Origin: Streptomyces sp. YPW6
GTDB lineage: Bacteria > Actinomycetota > Actinomycetes > Streptomycetales > Streptomycetaceae
Assembly: GCF_018866325.1 (NCBI RefSeq)
Contig: NZ_CP076457.1
Location: 124,001-188,000, forward strand
Length of the DNA: 64,000 nucleotides
Direction of reading: 5' to 3'
In this document: positions 24,926 through 34,000 of the stretch, piece after piece
Layout of the letters: each line of letters begins with the position of its first letter
Numbering within the stretch: position 1 is the stretch's first letter
Made by a program: the position numbers and the translations under genes
Notes under the pieces: generated by a model
Database searches by the model: none
Seen by the model: only the letters and a program-made list of their open reading frames with translations
What the model was told of the DNA's origin: nothing

Positions 24926-25708
24926 TCAGGAGGCGGAACGGGCCGGGTGGAGATCGAAGAGCAGTTGCAGCGCGCCGGTCTCGGGGTGCGTGACGCGGTG
25001 TGCCCGCACGCCGAAGACGTCGGCCAGCAGTTCGGTGGTCAGGACGTCGTGCGGCGGTCCGGAGGCGACGATCCGGCCGCCGTCGATGACGTGGACGACG
25101 TCGCAGTGCAGCGCGGCGAGGTTCAGGTCGTGCAGGGCGGTCAGCACGGTCAGGCCGCTGCCGCCGACGAGGGCGAGGACTTCCAACTGATGGGCGATGT
25201 CGAGGTGGTTGGTGGGCTCGTCCAGCACCAGGACGCGGGGCTGCTGGGCGAGCGCGCGGGCGATCAGGACGCGCTGCCGCTCGCCGCCGGAGAGGCTGAG
25301 GAAGCCGCGTCCGGCGAGGTGTCCCGCCCCGACTCCTTCCAGCGCCTCGTCACAGCGGCGGCGGTCCTCGTCGGTCGTCCGGGCCATCGGCCCCTGGTGC
25401 GGCAGACGGCCCATGGCGACGATCTCGGCGACGGTGAAGTCGAAATCGGCGACCGCGTCCTGCGGAAGTGCGGCCAGACGTCGGGCACCCTCCCGGGTGG
25501 TGAGGGCGTGAAGATCCTCACCGCCGATCCTGACCGCGCCGGCGGACGGGCGGAGCGCGCGGTAGACGCAGCGCAACAAGCTGGACTTCCCGCTGCCGTT
25601 GGGGCCGACCAGACCGACGAACTGCCCGTCGGCCGCGGCCAGGGTGACCTGGTCCACCAGGCGCGCGCCGGCGGTCTCGACGGTGAGCGCGTCGATGTCG
25701 ATCCGCAT
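24926..25708 (-). CDS. Corrinoid ABC importer, ATPase (BtuD/FecE-like)
   Basis: This 260-residue ABC ATPase has Walker A GPNGSGKS, Q-loop ALPQDA, signature LSLSGGERQR, Walker B VLVLDEPTNHLD and the switch His in LTALHDLNLAA. It powers uptake with the adjacent FecCD-type permease. Its start ATG (25706-25708) overlaps the permease stop by one base (TGATG), showing translational coupling. Expression is expected to be repressed by corrinoid through the leader riboswitch. Confidence 0.92.
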   Translation of the reverse strand: MRIDIDALTVETAGARLVDQVTLAAADGQFVGLVGPNGSGKSSLLRCVYRALRPSAGAVRIGGEDLHALTTREGARRLAALPQDAVADFDFTVAEIVAMGRLPHQGPMARTTDEDRRRCDEALEGVGAGHLAGRGFLSLSGGERQRVLIARALAQQPRVLVLDEPTNHLDIAHQLEVLALVGGSGLTVLTALHDLNLAALHCDVVHVIDGGRIVASGPPHDVLTTELLADVFGVRAHRVTHPETGALQLLFDLHPARSAS

Positions 25709-26817
25709 CAGATGCCCCCGAAGGAATAGGCGCGCCGGCGCATGAGAAGGAGGAAGCAGGGAACGCCGATGACCGCGGTGAGGACACCCACCGGCAGTTC
25801 GGCCGGGGCGAGCACCACACGCGAGAGGATGTCGACCCAGACCATCAGGACGGCTCCCACGAGGGGTGCGGCGGCCAGGAGCCTCCGGTGGTCAGCGCCG
25901 ACCAGCATCCGGGTGGCGTGCGGAACCATCAAACCGACGAAGCCGATGGCGCCGCTGACCGCGACGACCGCCCCGGTGACCGCCGCGGAGACGAGGAAGA
26001 GCTCCTTGCGCAGTCTCCCGGGATCGACGCCGAGCGCGGCGGCGGTCTCGTCACCCATGGCGAGGGCGTTCAGCCGCCGCGCCGACCAGCCGAGGTGCGC
26101 GAGGCCGAGGAGCACCGCCCCGGCGGCGATCGGCACCGCGGCCCAGTTGGCCCCGCTCAGGCTGCCGAGCAGCCACATCATCGCGGAGCGGGCCGCCTCG
26201 CCGCGCTCGGCCGCGAACACCATGAACGTGGTAACGGCCGAGAAGCCGTAGTACATCGCGGTCCCCGTCAGCACGAGCCGGAGCGGGGTGAGACCGCGTT
26301 CGGTCCGGGCGACCGCGTACACGAGCAGCATGGCGAGGAGCGCGGAGCCGAACGCCGCCGTGGACAGGGCCCAGATGCCCAGCGCGCCCAGGGCCCCGAA
26401 GATGAGTACGGCGTTGGCGCCGACCGCGGCGCCCGAGGAGATGCCGAGCACGAACGGGTCGGCGAGCGCGTTGCGCACCATGGCCTGGACGGCGACGCCG
26501 ATGGCCGACAGGCCGGCGCCCACCACAGCGGCCAGAACCGCTCGCGGCAGGCGGAGTTCCCAGACGATGGTGTAGGCCGGGACCTCGTGGGAGCCGATGG
26601 CTCCGCCGGTCAGCCCTGCCCACAGGTAGCGCGTCACCTCGGCCCAGGAGAGCCCGGACGCCCCGAGTGCCGCCCCGCAGACGAGCGAGAGGGGAAGGGC
26701 GAGGCCCAGGCCGGTCAGGAGCAGCGGCAGGGGGACGCGCCGTGGCGGGGGCGGTCCGGAGCCGGCGCGCGCGGGGCGTGGCGGCCTGGCGGGTATGCGG
26801 TCGAGGGACGTGGCCAC
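25708..26817 (-). CDS. Corrinoid ABC importer, FecCD/BtuC-type permease
   Basis: This is a membrane permease of about 369 residues with around ten hydrophobic segments. Family motifs are ELRLPRAVLAAVVGAGLSAI, VQAMVRNALADPFVLGISSG (ATPase-coupling region) and GLMVPHATRMLVGADHRRLL. The start is uncertain: GTG 26817 gives normal family length. GTG 26910 would add 31 residues and bring the start to about 25 bases from the riboswitch B12 box, which would fit ribosome-site masking, but no ribosome site is evident there. First gene of the riboswitch-controlled import operon. Confidence 0.87.
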   Translation of the reverse strand: MATSLDRIPARPPRPARAGSGPPPPRRVPLPLLLTGLGLALPLSLVCGAALGASGLSWAEVTRYLWAGLTGGAIGSHEVPAYTIVWELRLPRAVLAAVVGAGLSAIGVAVQAMVRNALADPFVLGISSGAAVGANAVLIFGALGALGIWALSTAAFGSALLAMLLVYAVARTERGLTPLRLVLTGTAMYYGFSAVTTFMVFAAERGEAARSAMMWLLGSLSGANWAAVPIAAGAVLLGLAHLGWSARRLNALAMGDETAAALGVDPGRLRKELFLVSAAVTGAVVAVSGAIGFVGLMVPHATRMLVGADHRRLLAAAPLVGAVLMVWVDILSRVVLAPAELPVGVLTAVIGVPCFLLLMRRRAYSFGGI

Positions 26818-26929
26818 GGGCGGGTCGCTTTCGCCTCGGGCCGTGCGTCGCGCAAGGAGGAGCGTCACCGGACGGCGGCCGTCCCGCGCAGCGCCCTTTT
26901 CGCAGTCCACGGCGAATGGTCAGGAGCGT

Positions 26930-27035
26930 TCTGTGCCGCGGGTGATCGGGCTCACGGACCGGGGGTCCGCCTACCGTTGCGGGTCAGCGCCGGACTTCGA
27001 CCGGACTTCCCCCGTGGCGGTTCAGCAGCCTAGCG
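26930..27035 (-). promoter_or_regulatory. Cobalamin riboswitch
   Basis: On the minus strand, just upstream of the permease gene, the leader contains the conserved core of AdoCbl riboswitches. There is a GGGGGAAG box followed by paired TCCGG elements, then GCTGACCCGCAACGGTA (26972-26988 on the plus strand), then the B12-box-like GAGCCCGATCACCCGC (about 26938-26953). Order and spacing match actinobacterial cobalamin riboswitches. It lies 25-115 bases before the candidate permease starts, so control is most likely at translation initiation or by early termination. It predicts that the downstream importer carries corrinoids. Confidence 0.87.
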
Positions 27036-27406
27036 CGTCCGCCGCCCCGGCCGCCGGGAGGGCAGCGGACAGCGGGAGGCGAGACGGCGCCGCCGGGGCT
27101 GTCCCCGCGGACGGGCGCAGGAGGCGGGAGGTGCGCCATCACCGTGTGCGGGAGCCGCGATCGTCGCGGTGACCCGGGTGCCGTGCCGCCGCGTACGGTG
27201 CCGACCGCCCCGGGTTCTTCCGCGCCCGCGCCCACGACGGGGCCCTCGCGCTCCCGCCACGCACCGGCTGCGGCTGCGGCTGCGGCTGCGGCTGCGTGTC
27301 ACGGTGGAACTCTCCTCCGCCGCCGGGAGGGGGACGGGAGACCCACACGGACGCTTCCCTCCCCCTGGAGCGACGGGGCCCGGACCTCGTGCGGCAGGAT
27401 GGTGCC
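27036..27406. other. Non-coding stretch with five CGGCTG repeats
   Basis: No gene is supported between the riboswitch and the haem monooxygenase start. A run of five exact CGGCTG hexamers occupies 27265-27294. The riboswitch-operon promoter should lie at the low-coordinate end of this stretch, reading leftwards, but no convincing -10/-35 pair was found. Confidence 0.5.
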
Positions 27407-27736
27407 ATGAGCGTAGTCAAGATCAATGTGCTGACCGTCCCCCAGGAACAGCGCGAGACGCTGGAGAAGCGCTTCGCGTCCCGCGCCCATGCCGTGGAGA
27501 GCTCCGACGGATTCGAGTGGTTCGAACTGCTCAGGCCCTTCGAGGGCACGGACGACTACCTCGTCTACACGCGCTGGCGTGACGAGGCCTCCTTCCAGGC
27601 GTGGATGGAGGGTCCGATGAAGTCGGCCCACCAGGGCGGCGACGCCTCCGGCGGCGAGCGCCCCAAGCCTGCGGCGAGCGGGTCCACGGTGTGGTCCTTC
27701 GAGGTCGTGCAGCAGGCGGCGCCGAAGGAGGCGTAG
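27407..27736 (+). CDS. MhuD-like haem-degrading monooxygenase (ABM fold)
   Basis: This 109-residue antibiotic-biosynthesis-monooxygenase-fold protein is collinear with mycobacterial MhuD, which opens haem and frees iron. Shared features are VKIN at the start (active-site Asn), LEKRFASRAHAVESSDGFEW, FELLRPFEG, YTRWRDEASFQAW (active-site Trp) and a histidine after GPMKSAH (haem ligand), ending with SFEVVQQ. An eight-residue Gly/Asp-rich insertion follows the His. It acts as a dimer in the cytosol in known members. Start ATG 27407. It is a single-gene unit with its own terminator. Confidence 0.85.
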   Translation: MSVVKINVLTVPQEQRETLEKRFASRAHAVESSDGFEWFELLRPFEGTDDYLVYTRWRDEASFQAWMEGPMKSAHQGGDASGGERPKPAASGSTVWSFEVVQQAAPKEA

Positions 27737-27756
27737 GCGAGCACGCACCGAAGTGT

Positions 27757-27792
27757 GCCCTGCCCGGCCGGTACCGACCGGCCGGGCAGGGC
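27757..27792. terminator. Perfect 16-bp terminator hairpin
   Basis: The stem 27757-27772 pairs exactly with 27777-27792 around a 4-nt loop (accg), 20 bp after the haem monooxygenase stop. It insulates the megasynthase promoter downstream. Confidence 0.9.
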
Positions 27793-27905
27793 TCTTCGTG
27801 CTGTCCGTCGAGCGGGCGACGTCGCCGGGGCCGGTCCCGGGTGCGTCCGCGGCCGGACTCCCCCGCCGTGTCACTCCCAGGGTGCACACCGCCTCCTCCC
27901 GGCGG

Positions 27906-27971
27906 TTGATTCCCCCGGGCCCGCGCGTTTTTAAGATCATTCTTCGGAGAACATCCGGGAACTTCGGAGAA
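27906..27971 (+). promoter_or_regulatory. Megasynthase promoter/leader with paired CTTCGGAGAA repeats
   Basis: CTTCGGAGAA occurs at 27942-27951 and again at 27962-27971, exactly 20 bp (two helical turns) apart. Each copy holds a small TTC-N3-GAA dyad. Upstream lies an AT-rich island with TTGATT (27906-27911) and TAAGAT (27932-27937), a possible -35/-10 with a rather long 20-bp spacer. The second repeat ends 38 bp before the start codon. This is a plausible operator, and no regulator gene is adjacent. Confidence 0.5.
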
Positions 27972-28009
27972 ATCGCGCGGAACGGATCGATCGGCCGGTG
28001 GAGCACCCC

Positions 28010-31000
28010 ATGACACTGCTGGATGTACTGCTGGACGCGGTCCGTGAGGCCCCCGGGCAGACCGTCGTGCACGTCCGTGGCGACGGAAGCGAGCTGACGG
28101 TCACGCTCAGCGGGCTGCTGGACGAGTCCCTGCGGGTGGCCGGCGGCCTCCGGGAGGCGGGCGTCGCGCCCGGGACCTGTGTGCCGTTGCTCGCCGATCG
28201 CAGCGAGGACTTCCAGCCGATGTTCTGGGGCGCGGTGGCGGCCGGTCTCGTTCCCGTTCCGCTGGCCGCCGACACCCGGCGGGTCCTGCCGGTCTGGGAG
28301 CACCTGGGCCGGCCGCCCCTCGTGGTGGACGCCTCGACCGCGACGCTGGTCGGTGAGCTTCCCGACGGTGCACGCGCCCTGAACCTCGACGCCCTGCGCG
28401 CGGGGCCGTTGCTGCGGGAACCCGTACCCGGCGGCTGCGACGACGTGGCGTTCCTGCAGTTCTCCTCGGGAAGCACCGGTGCACCCAAGGGGGTGGAGGT
28501 GACGCATCGTGCGGTGCTGGCCAATCTGGAGCAGATACGGGCCGCATCGGCGCTGAGCGCCGACGACGTGGTGGTCAGCTGGATGCCGTACTTCCACGAC
28601 ATGGGGCTCATCGGTACGCATCTCGCTCCGCTGGCCGCCCGGGCCCGGCAGGTCAAGATCGGTCCGCTGTCGTTCGCGAAGCGGCCCCGCCTGTGGTTCG
28701 AGGTCGCGGCCCGGCACCGGGCCACGGTCCTCTCGGCGGCCAACTTCGCCCTGGCGCTCGCCGTACGGCGCGTTCCCGCGGACGTCCTGGCCCGGCTGGA
28801 CCTCTCGGCCGTGCGGCTGCTCCTGGTCGGGGCGGAGCCGATCGCACCCGCGGTGTGGCGTGCGTTCACCGACAGGACGCGACCCGCGGGGCTGGATCCG
28901 GCGGCGGCCCAGCCCGTCTACGGCCTGGCGGAGGCAACGCTCGCGGTGACCTTCCCGCCGGCGGGGGAAGTGGCCGAGCCACTGGTCCTGGACCGGGCGT
29001 CGCTGAGCGAAGGCGTGGCCGTGGACACCGAACAGGGTCTGGAGGCCGTCGAGTTGATGGACGTCGGCCGGCCGGTGGCCGGATGCGCCGTGCGCATCGT
29101 CGATGACAACGGCGGCGTCCTCGGGGAGCGGCGGGTCGGGCACATCATGGTGCGCGGTCCTCAACTGGCCCGTGGCTACCACGGTCTTCCCGGCGTGAGC
29201 GCGCAGACGTTCACGGACGGGTGGCTGCGCACCGGTGACCTCGGGTTCCTGCGGGAGGGCCGGCTGTGCGTCACGGGCCGGCACAAGGACATCCTGTTCC
29301 TCAACGGCCGCACCTTCCACGCGACGGACCTGGAGGAGGTCGCGGCGGCGACACCCGGGCTGCCTCCCGGGGCCCCGGCGGTGGTCGGTTCGACCGACCC
29401 GGTCACCGGTGCGGAGCGCGTCATGGTCTTCGTCCCCTGGGCGCGGCCCCCGCGCCACGCGGCGGAGGTGCTCGAACGCGTCGCGGCCCGGGTGCGGGAG
29501 GCGCTGCTGCACGACGATGTGCGGGTGCTGGCCCTGCCGCCCGCGGGGTTTCCCCGTACGACCAGCGGCAAGCTGCAGCGGCGACGGCTGCGGGAGCGTT
29601 TCGAGGCCGGTGGGTTCGGGGCTGACGCGTTCGCGACGGGCGAGCGGGCGGCGGGCGGCGGCGGTGCTCCGGCCTCGGCTCCCGGCACGGACGTGCCCCC
29701 GGCCGCAGTGCCGTCGGCGGAGGCGCCCCGGGCGCGGGGCCGGACCGTCGAGGCCGTCCGGGAGGTGTGGGCGCGGGTGCTGGAGCGGCCCGCCGATTCG
29801 ATCGGTGTGCAGGAGCCGTTCGGGAGTCTCGGGGGGACGTCGCTCAAGGCGATGGAGGTCCTGGTAGCACTGGAGGACGCCTTCGGGGTGACGCTCCCGC
29901 CGGCGGTCATCCGCGACCACGGCACGGTGGCTGCGCTCGCCGGTCACCTTCTGACCGTGGTGCCCGGCCTCCCGGCGCCCGGGGCCGGGGCCGGGGCCGA
30001 CAGGACCGCAGGAGGCGGGGACGCCGTCGCCGCCGTCATCGGGATGGCGTGCCGGTTCCCCGGCGCCGACACCCCCGAGGACTTCTGGGACCTCCTCATC
30101 GACGGGCACGACGCCATCACCCCCGTACCGTACGGTCGCTGGGACGACGACGTCCGCGACCACCGGGCCGCTCCCCGGCAGCGCTGGGCGGGGCTCCTGA
30201 AGGACCCGGCCGCCTTCGACGCGGATCACTTCGGCATCGGCGAGGAGGAGGCGCGCGCGATCGACCCGCAGGCGCGTCTCTTCCTGGAACTCGCGCACGA
30301 GGCACTCGAACGCGCCGGATACGCGGGACCCCGGCGGCGCGGTCGCCGGGTCGGCGTGTTCGCGTCGGTGGGCGACAGCGGCTACCGCGAGATCCTGGAC
30401 CGGGCCTCGGACGACGGCGCTCCGCTGCCCACCGTGCTCACCGGCAGTCTGCCCGCCCTGACAGCCGCCCGGGTCGCGCAGAGCCTCGACCTCGACGGTC
30501 CCGCGCTCGCGGTGGACACCGCCTGCTCGTCGGGGCTGGTCGCCCTGCATCTGGCCCGGCGCAGCCTGCTGGACGGCGAGTGCGACCTCGCCGTGGTCGG
30601 CGGGGTCAACCTCCATCTGACCTCGACCCCGCACCGGCTCCTGGAAGCGGCGCAGGCCCTGTCCCCCACCGGGCGCAGCCGTGCCTTCAGCGCCGACGCG
30701 GACGGCTTCGTCCCCGGCGAGGGCGGGGCGGCGATCGTCCTCACCCGTCTCGACGCGGCCCGGCTCGCGGACGACGAGGTGCTCGCGGTGGTCCGGGGGA
30801 CGGCCGTCAACAACGACGGCCGGTCGATGAGCCTGATGGCGCCCAATCCGCTGCGGCAGCGCGAGGTCATCACCCGGGCGTACGAGGCGGCGGGCGTCGA
30901 TCCCGCTTCGGTGAGCTATGTGGAGGCCCATGGCACGGGTACGGCCGTGGGCGATCCGATCGAGCTGCGGTCGCTGGCCCACGCGTTTCCCGTACGGCCG

Positions 31001-34000
31001 GACGGCGAGCCGCGGTTGCTGGGCTCGGTGAAGACGAACATCGGGCATCTGCTGAACGCCGCCGCGCTGCCCGCGCTGGTGAAGGTCGTGCTGGCTCTGG
31101 GCCACCGTCGCCTGCCGCCGTCGCTGCACCACGCCCCGCCCGCGCCGGGCCTGGCCTCTGCGGGCTTCGCCGTGGTCTCCGCGGCTCGGGACTGGACGTC
31201 CGCCGGGCCTCTCGTCGCGGGGATCAACGCGTTCGGCTTCGGTGGCACCAACGCCCATGCCGTTCTCGAAGAGGCCCCGCTCCCGCCGACGTCAGCCGGA
31301 TCTGCCGCGTCGTCGCCGGGTGCCGTGCGTGAAGTCACCGCCGACGGGCCTCATCTGCTGACCCTGTCCGCACGGAGTGCGGGTGCGCTCCGGGACGCGG
31401 CGGAAAGGCTCGCGGCGCATCTGGAAGGCCGTCCGCGACTGCGCGAGGGCGACGTCTGCCGGACCGCGAGTACGGCCTGGGACGAAGGGCCCCACCGGCT
31501 CGCCCTCGTCGCCGACGGTGATCTGCGGGAGCGTCTCGCCGCCTTCGCCGCCGGGACCGGCGGAGCGGCCGGGGGCGCGGGAGAGAGCGGGACGGTTAGT
31601 GGTGCCGGGGCCGGCGGAGCGGGCGGACCCGCTTTGAGGGGCGCGACCGGTGTGCCCGCCGCGCACGTCGTCCGTTCCCGCCCGCGCGTCGCCTTCCTGT
31701 TTCCCGGGCAGGGCGCCCAGGCCCCGGGCCGGGACCGGGCGCTGTACCGGACTGCGCCGGTGTTCCGGGACACGTTCGACGAGGCGTCCGCGCTCCTCGG
31801 CCCGGTCCTCGGGCGGACCCTGCTGGACTGGGGGCTGGACCCGGAGGTGGATCCGGCCGCGCAGGCCGTGACGGAGGTGGCCCAGCCGCTCCTCGTCGCC
31901 TCCGGGGTGGCGCTGGCGCGCCAGCTCCGTACCTGGGGTGCGGAGCCGGACGCGGTCGCCGGGCACAGCGTCGGGGAAATCACCGCCGCCTGTGTCAGCG
32001 GGATGCTGACGCTCCGGGAGGCGGTGGGGTTCGCGGCCGAACGCGGGCGTCTCATGGGGGCGTTCACCGATCCCGGCGCCATGCTCGCCGTTCGCGGGGG
32101 TGAGGAGGCTGTCGCGGCGGCGGTGGCGGACTCCGGCGGGACCCTCACCGTGGCCGCGTACAACGGCCCCGGACTCCAGGTCCTGTCCGGGACGGTCTCC
32201 GGCATTGAGCACGCCGCACTCGCCCTCGACGCCCGGGGCGTCCCCACGCGCCGTCTGCGGGTCTCGCGAGCCTTCCACTCACCGCTGATGCGGCCGGTGG
32301 CCGACCGGCTCGCCGACGCGGCCCGCGCGTTGGCTCCGCGCATCCCGTCCGTCCCTCTCATGAGCACGGTCACCGCCGCCTGGCAGCCGGTTCTCGATGC
32401 GCGGTACCTGCGCGACCACGCCGAGCGCCCGGTGCTGTTCGGGCCGGCCGTGGAGCGCCTGGCCAGAGAGGGATACGACACCTTCGTCGAGATCGGGCAC
32501 GGCCCGGTGCTGTCGGACGCGGTCCGGGCGGCGACAAGGACGTACGCGCCCGGTGAGCCGGGCGCGGCCATCACGGTGATGAGTGCCCTGCCCGGGCGTT
32601 CCGCCGGGCGGGCGGATGAGGCGCCCACGCCCGATGACCGGCACGGCGGGCGCGGAGATCTTCTGGCGACCGTCGGACGGCTCTGGTCGCTCGGCGCGCC
32701 GCTGGAGCGGACCGCGCTCGACGCGGGCCACCACCGCGTCCCCCTGCCCACCTACCCCTTCCAGCGCCGCCGCCACTGGGCCGGGCCGCCCGCAGGTCCG
32801 CTCCTGCATCGGGTCCGGTGGGAGGACGACCCCCTGCCCGCGAAGGCGGCGGAGACGGCGGGCTCCGTGCGCTCGGTGCTGCTGACCGGACCCGACCCCG
32901 CGTCCGTCGACCGGCTCGCCTCGCACCTGTCGACCGCGGGCGTACGTCGCCACGCAGCGGATGACGACGGGCCTCCCGATGCCGTGGTCCTGGTGGCCGG
33001 GCCTGCTCCCGCCCAGGACACCGGCGAGGACCTCGGCCGGGCCCACGATGCCGTGTCCGCGGCCTTCGACGAGGCCCTCGCACGGTTCGACGAGACGCGC
33101 GCGCACCGGCTCCTGGTGGTGACCGAGGACGTGCATGCCACGGGCACCGTGCGGGAAAGGCCACGGCCCGCCCATGCCGTTCTCGGCGGATTTCTGCTGG
33201 CGCTGCCGCAGGAGACTCCGCGTGCCGCGGCCACCGCCCTCGACCTCTGCTCGCTGGACACCCCGTCCCAGCGTCTGGCGGCCGTGCTGGCCGAGCTGGA
33301 GTCCGGTGGTGTCCCGGGCAGCACGACCGTCGTCGCCTGGCGTGCGGGACGACGGCTCACCCGCCGTTTCGTGCCGACGGCGGCCGACGCCCCGGCACCG
33401 GGCGGGCCGGCCCGGTCTCCGCTGCCGGCCGACGGCACCTTCCTCATCACCGGGGGCGGCGGCGGGGTCGGCGCCGCTCTCGCCCGTGACCTCGCGGGCC
33501 GCGGCCGGCCCACCCTCGTCCTCACCGGGCGCTCCCCCGCGCTTCCCGAGGGGCTGGCCGACGAACTCCGTAGGCTGGGCGCCACCGTCCACTACCGCGT
33601 GGCCGACGTCTCGGCGGAGCGGGATGTCGACGCGCTCCTGGCCGGGCTGCCCCGCCTGGACGCCCTCTTCCACGCGGCGGGGGTCGTACGCCCGGGCACC
33701 CTGCGGAACAGGCTCCCGGAGGAGACGGCGCACGCGCTGGCCGCCAAGACCCGGGGCACCCTGCTGCTCTCGCTGGCCCTGCGCCGGCACGGGCTCGACC
33801 CGGCGGTCCGCGTCGCCCTCTCCTCCGTGAGCGCCGTGCTCCCCGGGCTGGCGGGCGCGCTGGGCGACTACGCCGGGGCCAACGCCTTCCTCGACGCGTT
33901 CGCCGCGTCGGAACGGCACGCGGGCAGGCCCTGGCAGTCCGTGAATCTCGCCGCCCTGGACGGTACGGGCATGGCGGCGGTGCTCGGCACCGGGACGGGA

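Noticed and set aside
23888..26817. Reading the FecCD-type importer as a siderophore transporter
   Set aside because: No siderophore genes or iron-box-like operator seen, and a cobalamin riboswitch leader favours corrinoid transport.
27299..31258. 1,319-codon open frame on the minus strand, opposite the megasynthase
   Set aside because: It is a shadow of GC-biased third positions: no ribosome site, Arg/Gly/Pro-rich composition, no family motifs, and it covers the haem monooxygenase gene and the FAAL-KS coding region.
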